Below are positions 1 through 7,087 of a DNA stretch of 26,238 nucleotides, one piece after another. Numbering within the stretch: position 1 is the first letter of the stretch; the number at the start of each line of letters is the position of its first letter. The notes under the pieces are model-generated. The model had not been told where the DNA came from and did not search any database. It saw only the letters and a program-made list of their open reading frames with translations. The translations under genes were made by a program, and so were the position numbers. This DNA comes from UBA4742 sp002403895 (GTDB lineage: Bacteria; Actinomycetota; Acidimicrobiia; Acidimicrobiales; Acidimicrobilacustridaceae): contig DAISGD010000047.1 of NCBI GenBank assembly GCA_036823295.1, positions 1 to 26,238 on the forward strand, written 5' to 3'.

Positions 1-88
1 CCATCAGCTCCACTCCGAATCGGCAGTTCAGAGTTACGCGCTTGTCATCTGATCTCCGCACATTCGTGTCGACGTAGCCACGCTGAAC

Positions 89-322
89 GTGGCCATTCGT
101 TCCTGCCTACGTCGCGACGTGGCCGCACGTCGATGGCTACGGCGGAAGGGTTCGCACTGGAACGACCTGATCGACCCGGCGACGCCGGTGGCGAGGATCT
201 TCGAGCTGCTCCATGAGCCGGTGCCTGGTTCAGCCACCACCGCGCCATCGGGCGAGGGCGGGCTCATCCCGCCGGCCGGCCGCTGCGCCGACCTGCCCGA
301 TTCGTCGACCGGCGCGCCATGA
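89..322 (+). CDS. Doubtful small ORF coupled to the next gene
   Basis: An open frame of 77 codons from a GTG start. It has no recognisable domain, membrane segment or signal peptide; the N-terminal half is Arg/Trp-rich and the C-terminal half rich in Pro, Gly, Ser and Thr. Its stop overlaps the next gene's start as ATGA, an arrangement used for translational coupling, and this is the only real argument for it. It could be the decayed 3' end of an earlier gene or chance open frame in GC-rich DNA. Bases 1-88 show nothing else I can support. Confidence 0.2.
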   Translation: MAIRSCLRRDVAARRWLRRKGSHWNDLIDPATPVARIFELLHEPVPGSATTAPSGEGGLIPPAGRCADLPDSSTGAP

Positions 323-960
323 CCTCGGCTCGGCTGCGGCGGTTCGGACGTGTGCTGTGGGCCGCCGCGCCCCACCTGCTGCGGTCGATGCGCTGGCCCG
401 CCGTGCCCCTCTCATGGGTGGTGGCCGCCGTGTTCCTGGCGCGCACTCGGGTCGAGCCGACGGTCGATGTCATCGTGGTGTCGATGGTGGTGGCCGGCGG
501 GCTCTCGTTCGTGATAGCCGACCCGGCCGCCGTCACGGTCGCTTCGAGTCCGATCTCGCGGTGTGATCGCGTAGCCCTGCGCCTAGTGCTGACCGCACCC
601 CCTGCGGTGCTTGCCTGGTTCCTGCTGCTCCGCGTCGGTTCGGGCGCGGCCGGTCGCCTGCTCCCCGATTCCGATGCGTGGCTGCTGTTCGCCACGTTCA
701 CGGTGTTCGCCATCGCCGCCGAGTTCTGGGCCGGCTCCACCTCAACCGCGGCCGGGCTCGTCGGGGTGCCTTCCCTGCTCGCCGCTCAGGTCGTGGCCCT
801 GCAGCTGCCAGGCCGGCTCGCCGTCTATCCATTACCCGACCACCGGTGGCGGTGGGTGATCCTGCTCGCCCTGGCGACCGCCTGCGCGTCAGCGCTGCGC
901 GACCCGGCCAGCCAACGCGGCGCGACAACGCTGGGTCGCCGGCGACCGGCACACCGTTGA
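319..960 (+). CDS. Integral membrane protein of unknown function
   Basis: A 213-residue protein with several hydrophobic stretches (about residues 30-42, 50-68, 88-104, 122-140, 144-160 and 176-190) separated by short Arg-containing loops, so a polytopic inner-membrane protein with an Arg-rich cytoplasmic C-terminus. I recognise no family motif. The general look resembles the permease subunit of a small ABC-2 exporter, but no ATP-binding partner is in the window, so this is only a guess. The ATG overlaps the stop of the doubtful upstream frame (ATGA). The next gene starts 56 bases downstream on the same strand and is not obviously related. Confidence 0.65.
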   Translation: MTSARLRRFGRVLWAAAPHLLRSMRWPAVPLSWVVAAVFLARTRVEPTVDVIVVSMVVAGGLSFVIADPAAVTVASSPISRCDRVALRLVLTAPPAVLAWFLLLRVGSGAAGRLLPDSDAWLLFATFTVFAIAAEFWAGSTSTAAGLVGVPSLLAAQVVALQLPGRLAVYPLPDHRWRWVILLALATACASALRDPASQRGATTLGRRRPAHR

Positions 961-1016
961 CCACTTGGTCGCCGGCGGTCTGACCCGACAGCATGGCCGT
1001 CGTCTAGACCTAAGCG

Positions 1017-1544
1017 ATGTTCGATGACCTGCTCGACGCTAACCAGCGCTACCAGACCGATTTCCACGACTCGGGGGTGCAGGGCAGGGCCGCGAAGGGC
1101 CTGGCCGTCCTGACCTGCATCGATTCCCGCATCGATCCGCTGGCCATGCTCGGGCTGCGGGCAGGCGACGCGAAGATCATTCGCAACGCGGGCGCGCGGG
1201 TGACCGACGACGCGCTGCGCTCGCTGGTCCTCGCCACCAACCTCCTCGACGTCCACCGCGTCTGCGTGGTGCAACACACCGAATGCGCCATGGTCGGCTC
1301 GACCGAAGACGAGATGCGCGCCCGCATCGGCACGCTCCGCGAGGTCGATGCCACCGGCTGGGATTTCCTCACCAGCACTGACCAGCTGGCGACGTTGCAC
1401 GCCGACATCGAGCGCATCACGTCGTGCGCGCTGTTGCCACCCGACCTCGAGGTGGGCGCCTTCATCTTCGATGTACACAGCGGTGCGCTCGTGGCGGTGG
1501 ACAAGAGATCTGGTGCGGATCCTGCAGTGCCGGGGAATATTTGA
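1017..1544 (+). CDS. Beta-class carbonic anhydrase
   Basis: A 175-residue cytoplasmic enzyme for reversible CO2 hydration. The beta-carbonic anhydrase signature is complete: CIDSRID at residues 34-40 supplies zinc ligand Cys34 and the Asp36/Arg38 dyad, NAGARVTDD follows at 57-65, and HTEC at 87-90 supplies zinc ligands His87 and Cys90. Length and spacing match the short actinobacterial type (mycobacterial Rv1284-like), which tends to be small with a final FIFDVHSGAL-type strand. The ATG has no clear Shine-Dalgarno sequence; a weak TAGACC box lies 6 bases before it. The last ~12 residues, after the strand, look unstructured. The stop codon overlaps the first palindromic element upstream of the YceI gene. 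Confidence 0.92.
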   Translation: MFDDLLDANQRYQTDFHDSGVQGRAAKGLAVLTCIDSRIDPLAMLGLRAGDAKIIRNAGARVTDDALRSLVLATNLLDVHRVCVVQHTECAMVGSTEDEMRARIGTLREVDATGWDFLTSTDQLATLHADIERITSCALLPPDLEVGAFIFDVHSGALVAVDKRSGADPAVPGNI

Positions 1545-1603
1545 ATCGTCAACAACCTTGGGTGGGGTAGGTACTTGAATTCGCAACCTTTCCAGTTGCA
1601 ACT
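1541..1603 (+). promoter_or_regulatory. Candidate operator cluster upstream of the YceI gene
   Basis: Three related dyads lie in 63 bases. TTGAATCGTCAAC (1541-1553) and TTGAATTCGCAAC (1575-1587) both fit TTG-N6-CAA and differ at only a few positions. AGTTGCAACT (1594-1603) is a perfect 10-base palindrome with the same GTTG/CAAC half-site. They sit just before the ribosome-binding site of the YceI gene. Such a layout suits a dimeric winged-helix repressor, for example of the MarR family, but no such regulator is encoded nearby, so the partner is unknown. Confidence 0.45.
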
Positions 1604-1620
1604 ACCAACAGGAGCACACC

Positions 1621-2181
1621 ATGAGCGTCATCAGCACCGAAACCATCCCCCGCTACGTCACCGGCACCTGGACCATCGACCCCGTCCATTCCGAGGTGGG
1701 CTTCTCCGTCCGCCACATGATGGTCAGCAAGGTCCGCGGCAAGTTCACCTCGTTCGAGGGCGAGATCGTCACCAGCGAGAACCCGCTCGACGCGAGCGTG
1801 AGTGCAACCGTCGATCTCACCTCGGTCGACACCGGCAACGTCGATCGTGACAACCACGTCCGTTCGGCCGACTTCTTCGAGGTCGACACCCACCGGTTCA
1901 TGACCTACCGCTCTACCGGCGTCCGCTTGGAGGACGGCGAATACGTCCTCGACGGTGAGCTCACCCTCCGCGGGGTAACCAGGAGCGTGGCCCTCCAGCT
2001 CGAGATCGGTGGGTTCGGCCCCGACGCCTTCGGCGGCGTCCGTTCCGGCTTCACCGCCACCGGCACCATCAGCCGCAGCGCCTTCGGCGTCGATTTCAAC
2101 GCCGCCCTCGAGACCGGCGGCGTGGTCGTCGGCGACAAGGTGACCATCACCCTCGAGATCGAAGCCGTTCTCAACAGCTGA
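1621..2181 (+). CDS. YceI family protein (lipocalin-like, isoprenoid-binding fold)
   Basis: A 186-residue protein covering one YceI domain: WTIDPVHSEVGFSVRHMMVSKVRGKF near the start, a central VDLTSVDTGNVDRDNHVRSADFF stretch, then the GELTLRGVTRSVALQLEI and AFGVDF strands. The family forms a beta-barrel that binds long isoprenoid or lipid chains; the exact role varies and is often unknown. No signal peptide is visible, so the protein is predicted cytoplasmic, as is common for actinobacterial members. AGGAG at 1610-1614 lies six bases before the ATG and fixes the start. The repeated palindromes just upstream suggest that it is the target of a specific repressor. Confidence 0.93.
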   Translation: MSVISTETIPRYVTGTWTIDPVHSEVGFSVRHMMVSKVRGKFTSFEGEIVTSENPLDASVSATVDLTSVDTGNVDRDNHVRSADFFEVDTHRFMTYRSTGVRLEDGEYVLDGELTLRGVTRSVALQLEIGGFGPDAFGGVRSGFTATGTISRSAFGVDFNAALETGGVVVGDKVTITLEIEAVLNS

Positions 2182-2239
2182 GCACCACCTCGCCCTCCTC
2201 GGGCAGAAGCCTGGCCGGGTGATGGGGCATGCTGGAGGA

Positions 2240-3166
2240 ATGCGCATCGGGATCAACGCCTCCAGCCTCCTCGCCCTCGGCAACACCACCGACGACATCG
2301 TGGCTCACGCCGCGCAGGCGGAGGCTGACGGATTCTCCACCTACTGGTTGGCCCAGCTGGGGGTGCCCGATGCCCTCACCGTGCTCGCCGTCGTCGGGCG
2401 GGCGACCTCGACGATCGAGTTGGGCACGGCCGTGATCTCGACCTGGCCCCGCCATCCCCTGATGCTGGCCGCCCAAGCCCTCACCACCCAGGAGATCCTC
2501 GGGGGCCGGCTCATCCTCGGGATCGGGCTGGCCCACAAATCCTCGGTCGAGGAAACCCTCCGCATCCCCTTCGACCGCCCCGCCCGCAACATGGACGAAT
2601 ACCTCCAGGTCCTGCTGCCGGTGCTGGCCGACCGTCGGGTCGACGTGGAGGGCGAGATCTGGTCGGGCAAGGTCGACAGCGCCGGCGGGCCTCCCGGGGT
2701 GGCGACTCCCTCCGTCATGTTGGCCGCCATGGGCCCGCGGATGCTGAACCTGGCCGGTGCCCGCACCGACGGCACGATCCTGTGGTTGAGCGGCCCGCGC
2801 ACGGTGGCCGACAAGATCCGACCGGCCCTGGAGGCGGCGGCCGAGAAAGCCGGCCGACCGGCCCCTCGCATCGTGGCCAGTGTGCCCGTGTGCGTCACCG
2901 ATGACGCCTCCGGCGTCCGGAGCCTGATCGGACAGATCCTGGCCGACTACAACACGCTGCCCTCCTACCGGTCAGTGATGGACGCCGAGGGAGCGACCGG
3001 CCCGGAGGATGTATCGCTGGTGGGCAACGAGGACGAGGTCCGCGCCGGCCTGGCCCGCTTCGCCGACGCGGGGACCACCGACTTCTCGGCTCTGGAGTTC
3101 ACCACCAACCCCGACGATTCCGCCCGAACCCGGGCTCTCCTCCAAGCGGTGAACGCTGCCGGTTGA
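2240..3166 (+). CDS. F420-type luciferase-like monooxygenase family oxidoreductase
   Basis: A 308-residue TIM-barrel protein of the luciferase-like (LLM) class. The N-terminal MRIGINAS strand, the ADGFSTYWLAQ segment, the IELGTAVISTWPRHPL block and GGRLILGIGLAHK are typical of actinobacterial F420-dependent members; I assign F420 rather than FMN from overall resemblance, not from a decisive residue. The substrate is unknown. I chose the ATG at 2240 because it starts the first barrel strand directly. A GTG at 2219 or ATG at 2222 would add a few unlikely residues. GGAGG is only one base from the 2240 ATG, too close for a normal ribosome site, while CATGCT six bases upstream resembles a leaderless -10 box. 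Confidence 0.87.
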   Translation: MRIGINASSLLALGNTTDDIVAHAAQAEADGFSTYWLAQLGVPDALTVLAVVGRATSTIELGTAVISTWPRHPLMLAAQALTTQEILGGRLILGIGLAHKSSVEETLRIPFDRPARNMDEYLQVLLPVLADRRVDVEGEIWSGKVDSAGGPPGVATPSVMLAAMGPRMLNLAGARTDGTILWLSGPRTVADKIRPALEAAAEKAGRPAPRIVASVPVCVTDDASGVRSLIGQILADYNTLPSYRSVMDAEGATGPEDVSLVGNEDEVRAGLARFADAGTTDFSALEFTTNPDDSARTRALLQAVNAAG

Positions 3167-3335
3167 GCCGCCGAGGCCGGCCCGCGGCGATGGCCTCTGG
3201 CAAGGTGGCCACCGCGTCTGCGCCCTCCAGCACCCTCGAGAACGTCATCGAGGCCTTGGGCACGCGACTGTTCCTGAGTGCCAGAACCCTCGCCCACAAA
3301 CGGGTAGGGGCTTCTCCGACCAAGGAGACAGAATC

Positions 3336-3413
3336 ATGTATATCGGTCTGGGAGCCATCCTTCTGATCGTCATCATCGTGCTCGTCGTTCTTGCCCGGCG
3401 CGGGAGAGCTTGA
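3336..3413 (+). CDS. 25-residue single-pass membrane peptide
   Basis: The frame MYIGLGAILLIVIIVLVVLA followed by RRGRA encodes one very hydrophobic helix and a basic tail, so the N-terminus should be outside and the tail inside. AAGGAG at about 3321-3326 is well spaced before the ATG. Small hydrophobic proteins starting with a similar Met-Tyr-hydrophobic pattern are common in actinobacteria, with no defined function. The stop overlaps a TTG that could also start the SGNH hydrolase, and the ATG of that gene is only five bases downstream, so the two are probably co-transcribed. The 169 bases before it contain no supported gene. Confidence 0.6.
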   Translation: MYIGLGAILLIVIIVLVVLARRGRA

Positions 3414-3418
3414 GCTCA

Positions 3419-4051
3419 ATGCGCAGGGCCATCGTGGTGGTGCTGGCCGTTCTGGTTCTCTGTGGGGTTGGCGTGCTCTGGCACTGGCATTCGAGTAGCC
3501 GGTCGCAAGTCAAAGCACCTTCCACGATCGGGGACTACGTGGGCACTGGCCCGCGGGTCGCTGTTATCGGCGACTCCATCACGTTCCTCTCGGTCGATGC
3601 CATCAACGCTGCTTTGCGCCCGCGTTTCGCACCAGGTATCACCGCCGTCATCGGCATCAAGACCGACGCTCAGCTGGTAACTGCGAAGCGCTACGCGGCC
3701 ACCCACCCCGACATCGTCGTCATCGATTTAGGGACGAACGACGTGACCCAGCACGACGCGTTCGAAAGCTACAAACACGAGCTCGGCTCGATGGTGGGGC
3801 TGTTCCCGCAGAGCTGCGTCGTTGTCACCACCATCACGACCCACACCCCCGGCGACGACGCCTTTGCCCAGCGGGCCGCGAAGTACAACGAGTACCTTCG
3901 CACCTTCCCCCACGTCGCCGACTGGGACGCCGTGGTCGGCCAGGCACTGCAGGCTGGTCAGCACATTTTGACCGACTTGGTGCATCCCAATCCCGCCGGG
4001 CAGCGCTTGTACGCCGGCCTCGTGGCTCAGGCGGTCAGCGCGTGCCACTGA
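3419..4051 (+). CDS. Secreted or membrane-anchored SGNH/GDSL hydrolase
   Basis: A 210-residue protein with an N-terminal hydrophobic segment (about residues 5-20) serving as signal peptide or anchor, then an SGNH hydrolase domain. Block I is VAVIGDSIT with nucleophile Ser53, block III is GTND with Asn107, and block V is DLVHPNPAG with Asp186 and His189. The family includes esterases, lipases and acetyl-hydrolases of cell-wall or sugar substrates; the substrate cannot be read here. The ATG at 3419 is preferred because it opens with MRRAIVVV, a typical signal start; an in-frame TTG at 3410 would add three residues. Probably coupled to the 25-residue membrane peptide upstream. Confidence 0.85.
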   Translation: MRRAIVVVLAVLVLCGVGVLWHWHSSSRSQVKAPSTIGDYVGTGPRVAVIGDSITFLSVDAINAALRPRFAPGITAVIGIKTDAQLVTAKRYAATHPDIVVIDLGTNDVTQHDAFESYKHELGSMVGLFPQSCVVVTTITTHTPGDDAFAQRAAKYNEYLRTFPHVADWDAVVGQALQAGQHILTDLVHPNPAGQRLYAGLVAQAVSACH

Positions 4052-4171
4052 GCCCGAGCGAATCTCGTGACCATTCCGTGAACACCGGCGCTTCGGATCG
4101 GTCACTCCGCGATTGGTTCGGCCGCACGGGTATGCGAGACTGCCGGCCCCACCGATCGAAAGGGAACCGAC

Positions 4172-4450
4172 ATGCATGCCGCTTTGGTAAACGTGACAAT
4201 CGACCCAGAAGCAGCCGACGACGCGAGGACGAACCTGCGGGATCAGGTCGTGCCGATGGTCAGCGGATCGCCGGGCTTCGTCGCCGGCTACTGGCTTGAA
4301 CCACAGCAGGGCAAAGCCCTCTCGATCGTCGTCTTCGATACCGAAGAGCAAGCACGTCAAACGGCGCCACCGGCCGGGAGTTCACCCTTCCCCGGTGTGA
4401 CGATCGACAGCCTCGAGTTTCGCGCGGTCGCGGAGGGCGCCTCACGCTGA
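4172..4450 (+). CDS. Small dimeric alpha/beta-barrel (ABM-like) protein
   Basis: A 92-residue protein with the pattern of a ferredoxin-like alpha/beta domain: a first strand (HAALVNVTID), a helix (ADDARTNLRDQVVPMV), a second strand after SGSPGFVAGYW, and a third strand (KALSIVVFDTEEQA). The SGSPGF-V-AGYW stretch is characteristic of small antibiotic-biosynthesis-monooxygenase-like and related dimeric proteins. Many members are not enzymes, and no catalytic residue is identifiable here. AAAGGGAA lies about 8 bases before the ATG. It is followed by a 107-base gap to the convergent cupredoxin gene. Confidence 0.75.
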   Translation: MHAALVNVTIDPEAADDARTNLRDQVVPMVSGSPGFVAGYWLEPQQGKALSIVVFDTEEQARQTAPPAGSSPFPGVTIDSLEFRAVAEGASR

Positions 4451-4557
4451 ACCATCGCGCGAGGGGCCGAAATCATCCACATAGTTTAGTCGTTTGGTTT
4501 GCCGGCAAAGAACACGAACCCGCGGTTGTCGCGCTCATCGTCGCCACGGCGGTCGGG

Positions 4558-5076
4558 TCAGTAGCCGCCGCCGGAGCTTGACTTGGTGGTGGGTGGCGCG
4601 GTCGCCCCGGCCGAGCCTCCCTCGGTAAAGAGCGCGCCTTGCATTCCGGAGTCGCGGTGGAAGTGACAGAAGAAGTTCACCGATCCGCTCGCCGGCGCCG
4701 TGACCTTCACCTCGACGGTCTGCCCCGGGTCGAGGGTCTGATCCACTTTGGCGTCGGTGATGGTGAAGGTGTGTTTCCGCTTGCCGTTGTTCTTCAGCTG
4801 GACCGTCACCGCCGATCCGGGTGAGACCTTGACGAATGTCGGGTTGAAATAGTTGTCGTTGACCTCCAGCTCCACGGTGCCGCCACCGGTCGACGCGTCC
4901 TTGGTGCCCTTGTCGGTGACCGGTCCGCTCAACTGCACCGGGGCGGTGGCGTTCGCCGGTGGCTCACGAGCTGCGGGCGACTGCGCTGGTGGCCTTGTGC
5001 GGCAGTGGTTTCCTTGGTGATCGCCCGCGACGGCTGGGTCACGGTGCACTGCCTCATCAATTGACGGACGGACCAC
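4558..5076 (-). CDS. Cupredoxin-domain protein with a damaged or missing export signal
   Basis: The C-terminal ~115 residues form a clear type-1 copper domain: NDNYFNPTFVKVSPG, then a KHTF histidine (codon at 4771-4773), then FFCHFHRDSGM. The last gives Cys-x2-His-x4-Met, the ligand spacing of plastocyanin-like proteins, so all four copper ligands are present. A Gly/Ser/Thr-rich tail ends the protein. Such proteins are normally exported, yet the sequence upstream of the domain shows no hydrophobic signal or lipobox in any frame. I give the GTG that overlaps the ferredoxin stop (TAGTG); GTG at 5049 is another option. A frameshift or loss of the 5' end is likely, and the gene may be a pseudogene. 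Confidence 0.7.
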   Translation of the reverse strand: MVRPSIDEAVHRDPAVAGDHQGNHCRTRPPAQSPAAREPPANATAPVQLSGPVTDKGTKDASTGGGTVELEVNDNYFNPTFVKVSPGSAVTVQLKNNGKRKHTFTITDAKVDQTLDPGQTVEVKVTAPASGSVNFFCHFHRDSGMQGALFTEGGSAGATAPPTTKSSSGGGY

Positions 5077-5474
5077 TAGTCGGCGAACACGTCGCGGCTG
5101 TGCTGGACGAAGAACGTGTGGTCGTGGCCCTGGTTGGGATCTTCCGCGTTGTACTTCGCGCTCGTTGCCGATCCATCGGGCAGGTGCTCTTCGGAGTAGA
5201 TCGCGCCCACGGGACAGACGTCGGGCTGATAACACGCGGTGCAAGAGGTGCACTCGTCAAGGTTTACGTACAGGATACCGTCGCCGAAGACTCCGATCGC
5301 GTCGGACTTCGGTGTGTGTGTGGTTTCGATGGTCCCGCTGCCCGCTTCGTCCTCGGAGAACAGCACGTTCTTCTGCGGATCGAACTCATAGATGCACTGC
5401 ACGGGGCAGACATCGACGCAGGCTCGATCCTTCACGTCGATGCAAGCTTCGGTGATGATCGCGAGGCCAGCCAA
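5076..5474 (-). CDS. FdxA-type two-cluster ferredoxin with insertions
   Basis: A 132-residue electron carrier. The first cluster motif is Cys11-x7-Cys19-x3-Cys23-Pro with Cys27 behind it, the layout of 7Fe actinobacterial ferredoxins ([3Fe-4S] plus [4Fe-4S]). The second is Cys75-x2-Cys78-x2-Cys81-x5-Cys87-Pro; the usual last spacing is x3, so two residues are inserted. A further ~25-residue insertion (about residues 33-66) separates the motifs, and the C-terminal arm EEHLPDGSATSAKYNAEDP is typical of the family. The start is TTG, with GAGGAG about 8 bases upstream. The redox partner is not known; the cupredoxin gene follows in an overlapping arrangement. Confidence 0.9.
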   Translation of the reverse strand: MAGLAIITEACIDVKDRACVDVCPVQCIYEFDPQKNVLFSEDEAGSGTIETTHTPKSDAIGVFGDGILYVNLDECTSCTACYQPDVCPVGAIYSEEHLPDGSATSAKYNAEDPNQGHDHTFFVQHSRDVFAD

Positions 5475-5886
5475 GGGTCAGCTCCTCATGTTCGTTGTTT
5501 GATTTGCCTATCAAGCTAGCTCTTGCCCTTCTTCGCTTCGAGCCGGTCCCGCTCGTCGAGATCGGCGATGGAGCGCCGTTCGTCGGCGATCAAGAGCACC
5601 CTGGTCCGGTGTCGCAGACGACGTCCTCCCGGTCCCGCTGGTAAGACATCGCCGCGATGCCATGATTGGGTGATGGTGGACGACGAGCGCCCCGGCGGTT
5701 TCGCCGCACCCGCGACCGTTAGGTGCGGGGGACCGAATTGCTTCCCTACTACTACCTCCACACCTTGGACGCCGCCGACATCCTCCCGCTGCCCAAACCA
5801 TCGCCGACCCGGCTCACCCAAGCCACCACCGGACAGGGGTGAAGCCCCTCGCCAGCTGACCGTTGACACTGCGGCATGATGGGCTC
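5475..5886. other. 412-base region without a confident gene; possible gene remnants
   Basis: No intact gene is supported here. Next to the ferredoxin start is a dyad TTGAT-N6-ATCAA (5499-5514), possibly regulatory. On the minus strand a frame ending at 5516 closes with LIADERRSIADLDERDRLEA and a Lys-rich end, which reads like the true C-terminus of a protein, but it degrades into low-complexity Arg/Pro sequence upstream. On the plus strand 5723-5842 encodes a plausible peptide (listed separately). The region looks like a scrap zone left by rearrangement, but this is inference. Confidence 0.35.
5723..5842 (+). pseudogene. Possible gene remnant or 39-residue small ORF
   Basis: From a GTG directly after a TAG, the frame encodes 39 residues including LLPYYYLHTLDAADILPLP, followed by KPSPTRLTQATTGQG and a TGA. 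The composition (Tyr cluster, ordered hydrophobic pattern, few Arg) is unlike the shadow frames around it, so it may be a real short product or the 3' fragment of a lost gene. There is no convincing ribosome-binding site. I recognise no family. Confidence 0.25.
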
Positions 5887-6933
5887 GTGACCAGGGCGGA
5901 CGCAGATCTGTTGACGGCCCCGGCCGCGGCGGCAATGTTGGCCGGGCTGGAAGCCCGGCACCGGGTGCACGGCGGCGTGACGGGGTGGTGGGACGCACCC
6001 GAGGGCGTCGACCTGGCGGCGCTGACGCGTGCGGTCGAGTTCGTCGAGTCGTGCTCGTTCGGGGATCTGGCGGCGATCGCGGTCGAGGATGCACAGCGAC
6101 TGGCTGGGCCCTGGTCGGCCCGAGCGCCTCAGGCAACGGCATTGGCTGTCCGTGATGCTCCGCAGCGAGTGGTGCTTGCCGAGGCGATCATCGAGCGGTT
6201 CGGTGCGCTGCTCGACTCCTCGATGGATGTTGATCGACAGCAATGGTGGTGGTGTACCGGGCGGGGCTTCGGTATCGAGGACGCTCGCCCGGTGGACGGT
6301 TCTCATCAGACGAGCCGTGCGTGGCTTACGGCGACGGCTCGAGGACTGTGGACTGTGACCGATCCTCCTGTCGAGGCCCACGACGGGCTCGTGGATGCCT
6401 GGGAGCTAATTTTCGGTCCGGTCAGCCGATGGTCGATGACCGTTCACCGCGACGCACGGATCGTCGAGATCGGTTCGCCGGCCGACTGGGCAGACCTGGT
6501 CGTCGCTTTCCCGCTGGCCCACCGCCAGCGACCGAACAGCTCATGGGAGATCCCGGGCCCGAACCATCAGCCGCACCCCGAGCTGCTGGCAATCGCGGGT
6601 CAGCGTGCGCAACGGTCGCGGATGCGCTGGTTCGTTGAACCCGACTGGGCGGCCGTCGCATCGACCTGCGACGCCGTGCACCTGTCCTGGGGCGGGTTTC
6701 TCACGACGGAGGGCACGATCATCGACCTCGGTAGTGGTGACCTCACCATGATGCGGAACTGGTGCAGTGAACGAACCTTGTGGCTGCAATCCGCACTCGA
6801 GCCCGGCCAGCCACTCCCGCCGGCCGAGCTCAGCGGTCGGATCAACGGCGTCCATGGCGTCGATCCCGCTGACGATCCCGAGCGGGTCGAACTCGACCGA
6901 GCCTGGTTGGACCGTGTGCTCACTCACGGATAA
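5887..6933 (+). CDS. Hypothetical protein, 348 residues
   Basis: I do not recognise this family. The protein is soluble, with no signal peptide or membrane segment, and rich in Trp. It has a helical N-terminal third (TRADADLLTAPAAAAMLAGL, then alternating Ala/Val/Glu helices) and a mixed alpha/beta remainder with WELIFGPVSRWSMTVHRDAR, RMRWFVEPDWAAVASTCDAVHLSWGGFLTTEG and a short acidic tail ending DRAWLDRVLTHG. I prefer GTG at 5887, preceded six bases earlier by CATGAT, over the TTG at 5863. Consistent codon use across the whole length supports a real gene. No neighbour suggests a function. Confidence 0.75.
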   Translation: MTRADADLLTAPAAAAMLAGLEARHRVHGGVTGWWDAPEGVDLAALTRAVEFVESCSFGDLAAIAVEDAQRLAGPWSARAPQATALAVRDAPQRVVLAEAIIERFGALLDSSMDVDRQQWWWCTGRGFGIEDARPVDGSHQTSRAWLTATARGLWTVTDPPVEAHDGLVDAWELIFGPVSRWSMTVHRDARIVEIGSPADWADLVVAFPLAHRQRPNSSWEIPGPNHQPHPELLAIAGQRAQRSRMRWFVEPDWAAVASTCDAVHLSWGGFLTTEGTIIDLGSGDLTMMRNWCSERTLWLQSALEPGQPLPPAELSGRINGVHGVDPADDPERVELDRAWLDRVLTHG

Positions 6934-7087
6934 GACCCTCCACGGTGCGCCCGACGAAGTGCGCTGAGTGATGCCGCCTCCGGGCGGGGGTGGCAGAGGC
7001 CTGTCGAGGTACTGGTTCGCCACTCGCTTGCTCAGCGCTGGCTGGGTGGCCGACAATGATGAGGTGCATCGTCCAGCCGAGCAGGCA

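Noticed and set aside
4498..4509. TTTGCCGGCAAA perfect 12-base palindrome between convergent genes
   Set aside because: It has no loop for a stable hairpin, no T-run, and no gene starts nearby to be regulated; probably chance.
5499..5514. TTGAT-N6-ATCAA dyad upstream of the ferredoxin as an FNR box
   Set aside because: The FNR/CRP-type site needs a four-base spacer; here it is six, so the dyad is noted but not assigned to that family.
5516..6142. Minus-strand ORF of 208 codons
   Set aside because: Mostly Arg/Pro-rich antisense of the 5887-6933 gene; only the last ~30 codons look protein-like and are mentioned as a possible fragment.
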